From: Rutstroemia sp. NJR-2017a BVV2 | Lineage: Eukaryota; Ascomycota; Leotiomycetes; Helotiales; Rutstroemiaceae | Reading direction: 5' to 3' | Assembly: GCA_002946415.1 (NCBI GenBank) | Contig: NJPS01000016.1 | Location: 186,001-250,000 of the forward strand | DNA length: 64,000 bases | In this document: positions 20,749 through 33,337 of the stretch, one piece after another | Numbering within the stretch: the stretch's first letter is position 1 | Layout of the letters: every line of letters starts with the position of its first letter | Position numbers and translations under genes: made by a program | Notes under the pieces: generated by a model | The model's database searches: none | The model's input: only the letters and a program-made list of their open reading frames with translations | What the model was told of the DNA's origin: nothing

Positions 20749-22397
20749 TCAAGCCAACGCACCCATCGGATCCCAAAGCGGCAACACCAACGGCTCCCCC
20801 TTCAACACATCCCTCACGCCCTTCGCCACAAACCTCGGCTCCACCACCGCCTGATAAACAAACTCATCCATCCAAGCATCACTCATAACAAACCAGCCCT
20901 CCGTCCCCGCGCTCTCCCCCCACGAATTCTGCACCCTCCACCTCACACTCTTACCCTCCTCATCCAAATGCACCGCCGTCAGCACCATCGCATGCGTCAT
21001 GGCGCTCTCGCCCGTCATCAATCTCTGCGCTTTACTCATCCCTAATTTAACATTGAACCCCAGCTCGTAGTCGATGAGATCCAGATCCATGATGCCGCTT
21101 TGGCTGTTGCTGTATTTGCCGACGTCGGAGCCGAAGAAGACGGGGAGTCCGGCTTTGAGCATGCGGATGCATGCGGCTTTGAGCACGGGCATTGACACAT
21201 TGACGTAGGTGATGGGACGGCCGCCGACGACGTTGCCGAGACGTTCCACGGTGAGCAGGGTGTTGTAGTCGTGGCGGGGATCATGCACGAGTGAGAACAT
21301 GTCTTGCACGGCGGAATTGGTGATGCGGAGGGATTTGAGGGATTCGAGTTCTTTTGCGAAGGCGAGGGGGGTGGTTTTTAGCTCGTGGGCGGCGCCGGTC
21401 TTGTCGACGTATTGCCATGTGAAGGGGGTGGTGGAGGGTGGAGGAGGACCAAGGGCGAGTGTGAGGATGGTGTGGATTTCACGCATCATGGATTCTTTCA
21501 TGCTGCTGAGGGTGGATGCTGATGATTTCTTGGCAGCGGCGCGAAGGTTGAGTGCGTCTTCGCGGAGTTTGGTCGTGATGATGCTGTCCATTACTGAGGA
21601 GTTTTGCGCATTGTAGCTATCTGGGTAGAGAACTTGGGGCACGAGACCGTATTTTTCGACAAGGTTGTAGACCCTATTTCCATATGATTAGAACTTCGAA
21701 TGAACACTGGAGAGGGACCGGAAAACTCACATATCCCACTGCCCACCATCACCGACCGGAGAAGCAAGCAGAGTCTGCACCAATCTGCTGTCCAGATCCG
21801 TATCCACGGTATCAAGAATCTGCTCCAAGAAGTAGTTGGCCTTCTCCAACTTATCATGGAAGAACAAGTACGCCTGAGACAGTTCGAATTTATCCAGATT
21901 GTGTCTCTTCATCAGCGCCACACGGAAAACATTCGTTGCAGCAAATAACCAGCATCTACCCGACGATCTCTGATTCGTAATGGGAGCACCTTCGAAAGGA
22001 ATCTTGACAGAAAACACATGTTGATCCTCAATCTTTGTAGCCCTAGAGGTCAAGATAGTTTTCGGGTCTGCAGAACTCAAGGCAGAGAGCGCCAGTCTGT
22101 TTGTATGGCTTATCAGTACAAAGACTGGAACTCACTCAACCCGCATACAGGTTGAAGAGGAAGAGGGAAAACGCACCTATTCTTGGGATCAGCCAAAAGC
22201 TCATGTTCCCATTTCTCAACTCGAGAAGCAGAAACCGGAGTCCATGAAGCTCTGGATCTGTTTGATCCGTCATGGATAGCATCTTTCTCATCTACATGTA
22301 CATAATCGTCCGCGAGTTCCATCGCTTTAGCTTTCTCGATGATGTCTTGCACATTAGCTTGCGGACGACCTGAGATTTGGGATTGTGCTGCGCCCAT
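20749..22397 (-). CDS. LAP3: Bleomycin hydrolase / cysteine aminopeptidase C1-B
   Basis: Three exons (22397-22177, 22096-21731, 21673-20749) are joined by introns of 80 and 57 nt and encode 503 residues, close to the usual length of the family. The papain-like catalytic set is complete: Cys near residue 122 in QRSSGRCWLFAATN, His near 423 in THAMVLTAVHLDE, and Asn near 445 in VQNSWGES. Yeast Lap3/Blh1 and animal bleomycin hydrolases are hexameric, self-compartmentalised cytosolic aminopeptidases that also hydrolyse homocysteine thiolactone. The long C-terminal arm, which in this family reaches into the active site, ends here in DPMGALA. The N-terminal 60 residues are less conserved and begin MGAAQSQ, a possible N-myristoylation site, though mitochondrial or cytosolic forms are also known. 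The last 93 coding bases and 3' flank exist as a second copy at 38908. Confidence 0.93.
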
Positions 22398-23215
22398 GAT
22401 GAGTCTTGATATGAGTTTACGATCGAATTTTTGATATCACAAGCAACAAACAGAAAAGCCAACACGCAGGTCGATGAAATGGGAAGACAGAAGATGAAGC
22501 TCAACGGATAAGGTTTGGCTTATCTTAGATAGAGCTTACTGTAGAAGAACGGCGGCGGGGTGTGTCAGGTGTGGTACCCGAAACAGAAGGTGCGGAACCA
22601 TCAAGGTGTCGGCCGATTTGCCTATAATATGGTACTAAGATCTTACCCATAATTAAGGGACATTAGTTATAGTAAGAGTGAATGGACATGAACCATTTCC
22701 CCGCCTCCATGGATGATAGCGCCAGATCTGAGATGTACTCAAAAGTGGGAGGTCACAAGAATAGCTCAAGGAATGCACCATCACTAAATGTTAAGAATGC
22801 AAAGTAATCACCACACAATGGAATGCATGTACAGGGCAAATATAATTAGAGACAAGCAGCGAGTTTGCATTCTGGGTCTTATCCTATTTACACAAATACA
22901 AAAAAGAAAAAGACCTCAGCATCAAGAACCGCTAATACCAATCATAAAAACATTACCAAGGTAGTATGATTATGTTGTGATTAGAGGTAGACCACTTGAA
23001 TACTGCTTCGTTAAAAATTCGAAAGACCAGAGAGAAACCCGATCGTCCAAATTATCCATCCATCATTAATCAATCTGAACCATATCTACCCCATCATCCA
23101 CCAGTTTTTTCCAGGAACATGCACATAGAAATCGTGAAAAAAAGAAGTCCACCAAGGAGAATTCGTTGCCATTAGGACGCCATGGTATGACCGTGTTTTA
23201 CAGGGAGGGAACAAC
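22398..23215. other. Intergenic: bleomycin hydrolase promoter and HEX1 3' flank
   Basis: Both flanking genes are on the minus strand. The stretch holds the promoter and 5' leader of the hydrolase (22398-22600) and AT-rich 3' sequence of HEX1. No further gene is seen. Confidence 0.55.
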
Positions 23216-23920
23216 CTAAAGACGGGATCCGTGGATGACCTTCAAGTCGACAACGATCTCGCGGGGGCCATCTTGGACGACCATGACGCGGACGCTACCA
23301 CGGCCACCCTCGAAGGATTCCTTCAGGCGGCTCCAGAGGTTGGATTGGTCGAGAACAGGAAGGTTTTGCTTGACATCACCAGTCTCGGTCATGGCAACAA
23401 CTATTGAACATGTCAGCACATAGTCATGTGTGAGAGTGTGGATGTTACTTACCACTCTTGTCATGGAGATCGAGGACACGGTATTGCTTGAAGACTGGAC
23501 CAAGCATGGTTTGAACGACGACGCTTGGGCTTGGGTTGGAGATGAAGGACGACTCTTCGTTCAATTGACGAGTGAAGAGGTCGACACCCAAGTAGCGGTG
23601 TTGGCCGGTGGCAGCGGAGGTGGTGATCCGGATAACCTGGCAGGGACGGCCTTGGAGCATCAGGAGGTCACCCATACGGATGTGGTGGCATGGGATGGTA
23701 ACGGTGTTTGGTGGTGGCTTAGGCTGAGTAGCGGGAGCTGGGGCGCTAGCTATATCAAGAAAGTCAATGGGGTCCTGGTATCCACGGGATTGTTTTCCAT
23801 CGGAGTAACTTCCACGCAAGGAGTGATAATTCCCTGAGTGTATTGTTTAGGGTTTAAGGGAGGGAAGGAGAAGAAAGAGCAAACAGAGAAAGACTTACCC
23901 TCATCATCGTAGTAACCCAT
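23216..23920 (-). CDS. hex1: HEX1, Woronin body major protein
   Basis: The canonical form uses exons 23920-23899, 23833-23453 and 23400-23216 (introns 65 and 52 nt) and has 195 residues. It begins MGYYDDEG, the usual HEX1 start. The body is an eIF5A-like two-barrel fold: TIPCHHIRMGDLLMLQGRPC, QVIRITTSAATGQHRYLGVD, SVVVQTMLGPVFKQYRVLDL and VVAMTETGDVKQNLP. The C-terminus SRL is a type 1 peroxisomal targeting signal. HEX1 self-assembles into the crystalline core of Woronin bodies, peroxisome-derived organelles that plug septal pores of wounded hyphae. The eIF5A hypusine-loop lysine context is absent, as is normal for HEX1. The frame continues upstream of the MGYY start into a long extension, described separately. 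Confidence 0.95.
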
Positions 23921-25472
23921 GTCGAGATTGAGTGGTGTGAAAGGAGTTGTTGGTCTGGAAGGAGTAGAAGGAGAAGACTTGAATACTTCTTCGGTGATGT
24001 GGATGTCTTCGGTGTGGATGTGCTTGGGGGTGCGAGGCTCTTTAACAAGAACTTCGTCGACTATCTCCTCACGGTAGATAGACTTGGGTCTGTGAGAAGA
24101 GAAGGATGAACGAGCAGGGGAGCGAGCAGGTGGGTCGACAGTTGTCTCAGTGACACGGACTTCTTCGGTGTATCTGGGTTCAGATACAAGCGAGCGAGGA
24201 GGGTCGACGGTAACGTCAACAACGGACTCTTCCTTGAAAGAAGGTTGGTAGCGGGAGCGGTATTGGCGTTCAACGAAATCGATCTCGGTTTCGTTAGCAC
24301 TCTTGATGGGTCGATGAACTTCTAGATCAACTTCGGTGCGTTGGTAGCGACGAGGTTGACGTTCACGTTCAAGTTCGAAGTCTACTTCAGAGTGAGAGCG
24401 TTCGGAAGAAGAGTGAGAGTGGCGGCGGTGATGGTCGTGGTTGTGGTGGCGATGGGGAAGTTCGATGCTAAGCTCGGTGTGTTTGTGCTTGTGTTCGTGT
24501 TCGTTGTGGTGGTGATGATCACTCTCCTTTTCAATTGAAGCTTCGAAGTGTCGGTGATGACGATCACTGTCTCTTTCAAAGGAGGCTTCGAAGTGTCGGT
24601 GGTGGTGTGGGGTGTCTAGGTTGAAGGAAGCTGAGTGGTGTTTGTGTTTGTGTTCGGGTTCAGGTTCAGGTTCAAGTCTAAGTGGGTGGAAAGAAAACAG
24701 AAGTCAGTTTAATGAAGAAAAATAAACGGTGAGCGTTGTTGTGTCAACCCATTAAAGGGAAAAGACCCCCTTGTCAGATTGGTAAAGGGTGGTTGGGGAA
24801 CTAGAGGAAAATCGTTGGACTGTGCGTCGTAATGAAAAACAAGAAAAGCTGGCAAATTTGTCTCACAGTGGAGCCAATTAATTGTCAATGGGGCGTCCGA
24901 TCTGGCCAAGCAAGTCCGTTCGCATGTCGTAGAACCGTCGTAAAAATTGGTTGTTTCTCGCAGTTCTCCAGAGCTGGAGGAATCTGCATCTGCGCGCCCA
25001 AAAGACGGTCGCGAAAACGGAAGAAACGACCGAAACGGGGGCATTGGGAGGAGAAAGGGGAAACCCGAAAAAATGGGCATGTTTGATGTTTGACTCACCT
25101 GCGCTCTTCGCGAATATAAACTTCTTCTCTTCGGCTGGGTGCGTGGCTGGGTGCGTAGTGAGAACGGCGGTCGTCTTCTTCGCGGTGCTCGCGGTGGATT
25201 CGGACTTCTTCTTCTACGAAATGTTCCTGTCGCTGCGGAGGCGGAGGGAGAGCGAGATTGTGGGAGTGGGAGTGGGAATGGGAGTAAGAAGATTGGCGAT
25301 CGTCTTCTAGACCTTCCCGTCCGACGCGCTCTTGTCTGTGAGGAAGGCTAATAACACCCTCGACGTGAGTCTCGGTAGTTGTATGTTTTGCAGCGGCGTC
25401 GCTTCGATACGACGACGGGAAGATGCTGAAGGGGATCGGTACTCGTGCGTCAAAGTCCAGGTTGACGACCTT
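23921..25472 (-). CDS. Upstream exons of a long HEX1 isoform (His/Glu-rich extension)
   Basis: The HEX1 frame stays open upstream of the canonical ATG to an acceptor at 24677 (ACTTAG/A). A 421 nt intron with donor GTGAGT at 25098 joins it to a further open stretch, 25099 to about 25472. Together they add some 375 residues rich in His, Glu, Arg and Ser: SHSHSHSHN, RHFEASFERDSDRHHRHFEA, EHEHKHKHTELS, then repeated RYTEEVRVTETTVDPP-type units. No ATG lies in the outermost open stretch, so a further 5' exon must exist if it is translated; I could not place it. Longer HEX1 forms made by alternative splicing are known in other moulds. The intron may instead be part of a long 5' untranslated leader. 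Confidence 0.55.
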
Positions 25473-28400
25473 TCAATGCGAGAACACTTCTCGAATACCT
25501 TTCAGCGCGCCGAAAGGATATCACAAGAAGGATCTCTACTTCTTGGTTGAAGAAGGAAGAGGGAAGAAAACGCTTGGATACGTTTCTTGACTCAACTTTC
25601 AAAAGTTTAGAAGTTATTGGGGAAGATCGTGCAAGTGGGAATTGAGGCAGCAGGCAGGAAGCAGAAGTTGCAGATACAATTGTTGCGATGATGAAGTAAG
25701 TGAGGTGCAATGAAGCTGATTGGAAAGGGTGCTTTTGAAGGTTTGTAGAAGTTTGGGAAGATGTGGGGTGGAGATAGATGAGAAGAGGAGGAGAGGTCTG
25801 TGTCTGTGAGGGTGAGGTAAATAATAATCAGGGTGGCAGGATTTCCGTCCGAAAAGACTCAAACCGGGTATTGAAATTTACGAAATCTTAAATTTTACCA
25901 AACATTACAGCCATCCGATTTTCTTATTTGTTTACATTGCATTTGCAGGTGAATATTGTTGATGTCTAACGCGAAGAAGTAACTAGCTAACTCGATCTAG
26001 CGCCGTTGCACCGTGCCGTCGTGCTGAGGTCATGGATGGCACTAGAAACGTCGTAGCTCGTAGCTGGGGTAAGCTATCCAAAGATGCGTGGTGGTGAGTG
26101 GGAGAGATACGGGTTCGCTCTGCCAGTGGTCAAACAGAGCAAATGATGTTCATCGCACAGTTGGGCGTCAGGACTCATCTCAGTGCTACGTTTTGGCCGG
26201 GTGAAACACAAGCACCAGAACAGAGCACCAGCGCGTCAATTGAGTGGGAAACGGGCAGCGTGTGCACGCAGATACGGCACCAATTGGTCTGTGTCTCCGA
26301 GCATCTGGACTGCCAGTCTGTCACTTTGAGTGAATGTGATGTTCTTCACCTCAGCTTCCATCCTCGGGGTCCAAGTATATCGACCATTTATGTGTCCTTA
26401 CGGCGGTGGCCACCGATAAACTATCCACTTGCAATCGTCAATTAATCCCCGAATTGCCCATTGCGTTTCTGCCGCTGTCGTGATCGGTCTTGTCCTACTT
26501 ACTGGCATTGCCTCTTCGAGAAGTGGAAAGAGTGGAGCTTCGTGTTCTCGCCCACTAAGCAACCAGCCATCGCAGTTAGCAGTTTACAAGTAATCCTCTT
26601 TCTCCAGGATGAGCAAATACACTGGGCTGGGACGCCGAGATACGATAGCTTCATGTCTGGCGGTGATCCCGTTAGACGCTTGAGCAAGAAATAGATGCAG
26701 CAGATAGATACCAGTTGAAATTTAGGGAACGATTGGAAGCTTCAGCTCAGCTCTGTCGTCCACTGGAAAGGTCGTCCATGGAACCTTGGAACATCCCAGG
26801 CCTGACTCGTGTCGTGGAGGCCGATTATTGGACGATTGCAGCCCGGAAAGTGTACCTTCGTAAGCTCTAACTCCCCTCTACCTTGTACAAGTAGCTACCC
26901 GAGCTTTCCACGGCCATTCCCTCCCCTCCCTTTCCTCGCTCCTCTGCCTCTCAGGCCCTCACATGTAAAGAGTCTAAGACGCAAGTCATCAATCTCCTGC
27001 AAATACGAAGATCTAGAAGCTTCCGAATGGGTCAAACATCGCAGTCAATCAATCAATTCGATTGGGTTTCAGGCCATTGAGGGTGCTTTCAGATGCGGTG
27101 ATACCAGAATTAAGTCAATGGCAACGAATTGATCACGCCCAATGTGATGGATGCGTTGAAATCATCCGAGGTCGTTCTCAATTGGTGTTCCTCCTGTATC
27201 ACATTGCAAAAAGCTATCCGGTTGCGCACGCGTTGCCATAGCAAACACGCAGCACAACCACAACAAGCACCCAAGCTTCCGATAGATTCATTTCCCTTAC
27301 TCCGTGCACCCCAGCCCTTTTCCTCGCCCCCTCGCCCCTTGCACTCAGCACGGCTCCCAGCTCCCGTCCAAGCTTAGTCCAAGCGCCAAGATGGCGCTAA
27401 CTCCCACGGTCCCACTGCCCCATAAAAGCCCCATTGTTATTCTCCGCACTCCATCATCCATAGTTTCGAGTACATTGAGCTGAGCTGATCGCTGAAGTTA
27501 AAAGAAATTGAATGAAACGACTTCTAACACCGTCACCTGCAAAGAAGGCAGGAAAGGGACAATCAGCTCCCAACTGGTTTTGGTGCTGCGTTCGGCAATT
27601 GGTGCATTTGGGATGGTGAGCCCAGCGATTGGTTGATAAGCCGATGGATTGCTGCACGATGCACGATGCACGATGCACTATGCACTCGCTCACTATGCGC
27701 TCGGAGCTTCCTTTTTCTTCCTTTTCTTTTGGCTCAATGGTTCCATGGTTCCATGGTTCAATGGCTCAATTCAATGGCTCTGGCTCAATTCCGAGGTACA
27801 TCGTGGATGAACCCCGCCCGCCCTGGCCGAAGAGTGGCTGTGAATCCTGTGATGAACGTGCAAGACAAGCTATGACATTTCCCTACAGTAACCTCGTGTC
27901 TTTTCCCCTTCTCCACCGGACGGACTAGCCCAGAGCTCCAGCCATCCCATCAACAATAACATCAACATACATAGTACTTCGTAAACACGGTGGTCGGGAA
28001 ATTGTCTCACCGAGTTCATGATCGGTCAGTGGTCAGTGGTCCGTGGCCAGCCACCAGCCACCAGCTATCGAGTGTCGGACAGGACACTGCCACAGAACGT
28101 ACCCAGCGCCCGCCTCGCTACCAGAAAATTTTCTCGCTGTGCCCGTGCTCGTCTTCCGAATTGGGCCCCCAATTTACACGAGCGAGATCCGAGGTCGTCG
28201 GCGTATACGGTAGAACACGTCGCGCTGGTGCTGTACTGTCAGCTACGACGTGAAGTGTACTTGCTACTTACGCGCTCTGCGTGCCTGGCTATGGGGTCAA
28301 ATGGGGCTCAACAGTGGTGGGGAAAATGGTCCCTTTTTTCTTCGCAATTGACTTCGTTCAGCTGTGCTATGTCATGTGGTCGGTCTACGTTGTTAATGTA

Positions 28401-29460
28401 CACCGTTTCTACTATACCGAGTACGAAGTAGGGGACTTTGCCTTGCTTTGCTTTACGCATCTCCAGGACGTCACTAATCATCCGTCAACGGAGTACTCGT
28501 TGTAGGTGACTGCTTTACTGTTGTCATCTGAGTGAATGGCCACTTCAATACGCAACAACAGCTCCATCTCAAACTTTGATTGAACCACGTTTGCTTGTGC
28601 TTAATTGCTTGCCTTGAGCTCTACGCTCTACGTCTGCTCTGTCTACATACATATCGTGAATGCGACATCTTACAACTTTACTAAGCGTGGTTCAAATCCA
28701 GATGCATTTATTGCTATATCTGGAGAAGCCCGAGTCTATGACTGCTTTCCTAGGAAATTCCTCGAAATGTCGAAGGTGAACTGGCAGGTAGGTGGTTTTG
28801 GAGGTTTGGTGGCACTGTGGCACGCAAACATACTTCATTTAGTGTGTTGCTATTTATCCACATTGCTGGAGAGGTAGGTGGTTGTCGCTGGTTATTTGGC
28901 CGGAGGTAGAGTTCTTCCTGGACTTTTACATCTGAGCCTCAGAGCTACCTATCCGGAAACTCAATAACCAGGCCATCGGCTATTGCATGGTATTGATTTG
29001 ACCGTGCCGGCTTGCTCTTTGACTTATGGTGGGTTCCTGGAGCAGGAACAGCCTTGATCAAGCAAGGCTAGCTTTACTACCTTCAATTGACTGCTCTTTG
29101 TTACATACAGAGGCTTTCTGCACCGAGCCGAGCCAACTTCGAGCCGGCGCTCGATTCGATAACTCTCACCACGACTTAATTGACACTCCGTTTGAGCTTT
29201 ACTTACAGCCAGAACTAATGCTCCACAAGGCAGATTTCCGTGATTCTGGATATTTTCTTCAAAGGTGTGGTGACATTAAGGCATTTGCTGAGTTGGTGGT
29301 GGCTGTACCTACGCTCAATATGCAGCACAAGGCTGCATCTTCTTCGTCTCACCTTTCGCTAACATTGAATCACATTCTTGAACATTACAGAACTTCTTCG
29401 GCTAGCCTTCTGGACTTTCACATCTACATATCAACTTTCATCATTGGCATAGACGTCGCC
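25473..29460. other. Gene-poor region: hex1 leader, then spacer with minisatellites
   Basis: The first 400 bases are pyrimidine-rich on the minus strand and look like a transcription start region for HEX1. The rest of this 4 kb shows no convincing gene. It contains a GCACGAT run (27656-27685), ATGGTTCC/AATGGCTC runs (27735-27790), a CCACCAG/GTGGTCA patch near 28025-28066 and TACTTCGTA-type motifs. Frames near 26.1-28.9 kb lack domain resemblance and splice support. Confidence 0.5.
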
Positions 29461-32360
29461 ATGGATCCATTCAGTGCCCTGGGTGTGGCCGCAAGCATTA
29501 TTGCTTGCATTCAGCTTTCTCAGTCTCTTTTAAAGAAGCTCGGCCCCTCCGCGCATAAGTCGCAGGATTTGAAACTTATCTTGCGTACCATGATGCAATT
29601 TCGCAAAGCATATGAGACGTTGAAGGAGTTTGCAGAGCTTGACGAAAGCGAAGAGATCCGACTTACGACTTTCAAGCAAGTTGAGGAGCCGCTAAAAGAG
29701 TGCAAAGACATTATCGACACTGTCGTCGAGAGGCTGGAGAAGAACAGCTTTCTCAAGCAATGGGTCACTGGAAGTGCTTGGGACCGCAAACTACAAAAAT
29801 GTATGTCCCGATTGAATGAGGTCAGAACTTTACTCGACATTGCAATGCAAAGTGATCAACTGTGAGTCAGTGACAAGATCCAAGGCTTGTCTGAGCTAAA
29901 CAAGTGGCAGCAAGGTTATTTCAGCGGTGGAAGATTATGCTAAGCATATCGCGTCTGAGGTGCAAGATTTGAGATCTGATTTCTCGGACCAAACGCGTGT
30001 TATATCGAGTATGCATGATGTGGTTATAAGCACAGAGAATAGGATTTCAACCTTACAAGACACTAAGGCGAAGCAAGCTCAAGGTCTATTCCTATCACTC
30101 TTTCAGATGGTTCTCCCTTGTTGACCAGGTAAAAGAAGAAAAACGACGAGCACTACTTCAGTGGCTATTCAACACCGATCCAAACACGAACCACCAAGCT
30201 GCGAGGAAAGCTTGCATGCGCGGAACTGGTGAGTGGTTGCTTCAGAGCTTAGAGTATCGGAGATGGAAGGAAAACCCAAGGTCTTTTCTTTGGCTCCAAG
30301 GATTACCGGGAGCTGGGAAGACGGTCTTATGGTAAAATACAGCTCATCCTCCTTGACTCCTTTCGTTCGCTGACATTGATATAGCTCAACCGTAGTCGAA
30401 GACGTGCAGGAATTTTGCAGTTCCAACTCCAGTCACCTGGTGGCCTTTTATTATTTCTCCTTCAGCGACTCTCAAAAGCAAACCACTACCAATTTTCTCC
30501 GCTCAATCCTTGCGCAAATGATAAAGCAAAGTAATAAGGCTTTTCATACGGCTGCGCCATTATATGATGATACTGATGATCCTGAACCACAGCTTGACGC
30601 GCTCAAGGTTATGCTAAGAGCAATGATCGCGGCCCATGGCTGCGTTTTTATTGTTGCAGATGCCTTGGATGAGTGTCCTGGGGTTACAGCGGCAGAGGAC
30701 GAACGACAATTGGTCTCCGAAACCCTCGAAGAAATTATTTCCTGGCAACTTGATTCTTTGCATCTTATGATCACGAGTCGCAAGATAGCTGACTTGGAAA
30801 GCATGATCGATGTGATTCCAGGTGTCGTAACCGTCCTCATACAAAACGACCGCGTTGACGCTGACACGCGTCTTTATGTCGCATCAGAGCTTCAGAAAGA
30901 TAAGAAGTTGAGGTCATGGCCGCCTGGTATTAGGACCGAAATTGAGACCACATTAGCAGAAGGGGCAAAGGGAATGTGAGTTGAAATATAACCTTCTAAT
31001 CCTCCGTCTAATTCAGTTAATTTCTCAGGTTTAGATGGGTATCCTGTCAGCTCGAAATGTTGAGGAGGTGCATTACACCAGCACAAGTCCGAAGATGTCT
31101 AAAGACTTTGCCCAAAACTTTGTATAGCACTTACGAACGAATGCTTGCAGAGATCGACAAGGAATACATCGATATGGCTATTACTGCACTCAAATGGCTA
31201 GTGATTGCCCAAAGGCCGTTGGCACTCAGTGAATTGGCTGAAGCTGTCGCTTTGGGACTAGAACCACGAGCAGATTTTGACATCGACAATCGCTTACCAG
31301 ATTTGACGGATATCCTTCGGATTCTGGGTAGCTTAATAGCAGTCCAGGTTCCCGATTCTGATTCCGATACATATTCCGATGCTAGTTTCGATGCTGTTAC
31401 TAATACTGATTCTGAGTATGATTCTGATTCCGATACTGGTTCCGATGTAGGATTGGCCCACTTCTCAGTTCGGGAATACCTCATATCCACGCTGCCTAAG
31501 CCTTGGTCTACTAATCATTTTAACGAGGCCGATTTACATGATTTTGCTACAAGGGCATGCTTGAACTATATCCAGTTCATCAAGTCCCAAAATTTGATGT
31601 TCGGCGACCTCTATTTTTATGCCCTGTATTATTGGTGCAAGCACGCGCAAAAGTGCAAGAACCATGATCGCGCGAATAGTGCCGAGCTTATTGCTCTTCT
31701 TTCTAAATTCTCGGTGACGGGGAGAAGCCCTCTAGAGCGACTCCTTCCATCACAAATAGGTATGGCATGCGCGCCGGTCTCGCCTTTTTTTCCTTTATAG
31801 TTTCGGACCCTGTTCGTAAGCTACTTGGTGACGAGTATAATTTCAATGTTGATGAAACAATTCAGGTCGAAGCATACACCCCCATTCAAATTGAGTCTAG
31901 CCTGGACTCTACTTTGAAGCTTGCCACGAAGAAAGGAAGCGCATGTCTGCTAGAGCTACTCACGGTAGTATTAATGGCTTTTCCTGAAGGGACGACCATG
32001 AAGCACTTTCTCGCGGATTGTACCCCGATCCCTGATATAGACGGTCAGCCTTGGTGGACACCATTTTTTGAGGTGCTTTTACCGTCAAAAATTGATCAAT
32101 CTACACGTTCTCTCCGAACTAAATTCTTCGAATATCCGGATTGGCAACCATCGATTTTGTCGAGATCTGGGCCAAATGCAGGGATGAATATTGCAGCAGC
32201 GGTAGCACACCAGGACTCGGTAGAAGCCGTCCGTCAACTTTCCGAAATCATCAACGGCTCTTTGGGGAGAGATCTCCGGTTAATTGGACTGATACTTCCT
32301 TGGGCAGTAGGCTCGCCGATTCATCCTTTAGAGAAGTTGCAGATTCTTCAAGCTGGATAG
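29461..32360 (+). CDS. NLR-type NACHT protein with SesA-like N-terminal helices
   Basis: Six exons (29461-29861, 29911-30083, 30136-30331, 30385-30975, 31029-31759, 31801-32360) encode 883 residues; introns are 41-53 nt. The start is the ATG in GTCGCCATGGAT, giving MDPFSALGVAASIIACIQL, the classic opening of fungal STAND N-terminal helical domains. Residues 1-190 are helical or coiled. Walker A is LQGLPGAGKTVLC near residue 250; Walker B is VFIVADALDECPG near 345. A sensor-like MITSRK follows. After the NACHT come RPLALSELAEAVALG (winged-helix) and a Ser/Asp insert (DSDSDTYSDAS...DSDTGSD) near 560-595 just before the HFSVREYLIS motif. Only one poor ankyrin-like segment is seen near the end, so the usual sensor repeats are missing or lost. 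The acceptor of intron 2 (AAAAG) is the least sure splice site. Confidence 0.85.
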
Positions 32361-33337
32361 TTCTTGAGGACTCATTTTCGTCGGATAACATTCCTAATGT
32401 GCGTGGGTAAGTAATTGATAGAAGGTACGGATTAAGGGCATGATACGGACGAAGATTAGTGGATAGATGGAGAAAAGGAGGTAGACTGAGAAGACAAGGA
32501 CGAATTATTAGAAGAGAGATGGACAAGACGAGATGCATGGAGGAGAGTATACGGATACATACAAAGTTGTAGAAATGGCCAATAGGGCATGAATTGAGAA
32601 GCGCCCAAATTGGTCCTAGCATCTCTCACAAGTAAACATTACCCGAGAGCCAAAGGTTTTCAGCGACGGTTGGTCGATTGTGAGGACATATCTACGTGGC
32701 CATATCATACTGCCCACTGCAAGGCGTGGTCTGTCTCCTAGGATCGTCCGTCATAGTTATGTCTACGGCGATTGACGTACTCGCAACACTTTATGTCTTT
32801 TCTGGGGCCTTTCGTCTCTAGATCTAAAACAGCTACAGAGCAGGGAGTGCCCTGGCTTCCACTAAGGGAGCTGTTGCAAAGCATAGAGGCTTGGACGAAC
32901 TGCTTCCTTGCGCTTCACTTCATAATTGTTCGCGTTTTTGGTCGTTTGGGGCCATCCCAACCAAAGAACTTGGACAGTACTGCGGAGAATGGGGGGTCCA
33001 GCATTATTATGCTCGAGGTCTGCAGCTCTTGTACTTTGCCGGCCTCATTGACGAGGTTGGGTTTTCCTCGCAACACCGATCTCAAGGCCCTTGGCGCCGA
33101 AAGCTCGGATGGAGGATTCAGTTCACGTTCTGGGTCACTCTGACGGCCACAAGCCTCATTCAACACCCTACCGTTGGGCTGGAATATGCTATCTTAGGGA
33201 TTCAGGGCGGCCGTTGCAACGACCTTGTTTGTAGACCCTTGAGATGGCCCAATGCGAATGTTGGGGAAAACACTGCCAGATAAGGCCGTCATTGCGAGCT
33301 TTCTTTCTATGTTTCTAGACATTCAATTCTTCTTGGC
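32361..33337. other. Unresolved region between the NACHT gene and an unknown gene
   Basis: Several overlapping frames of 80-130 codons occur on both strands between 32880 and 33290. None has a recognisable domain, and splice sites that join them convincingly were not found. The stretch may hold 5' exons of the gene that follows or a decayed gene. Confidence 0.35.

Noticed and set aside
28640..28720. GGTTCAAATCC, like a tRNA B box
   Set aside because: No A box, anticodon stem or acceptor pairing could be found upstream.
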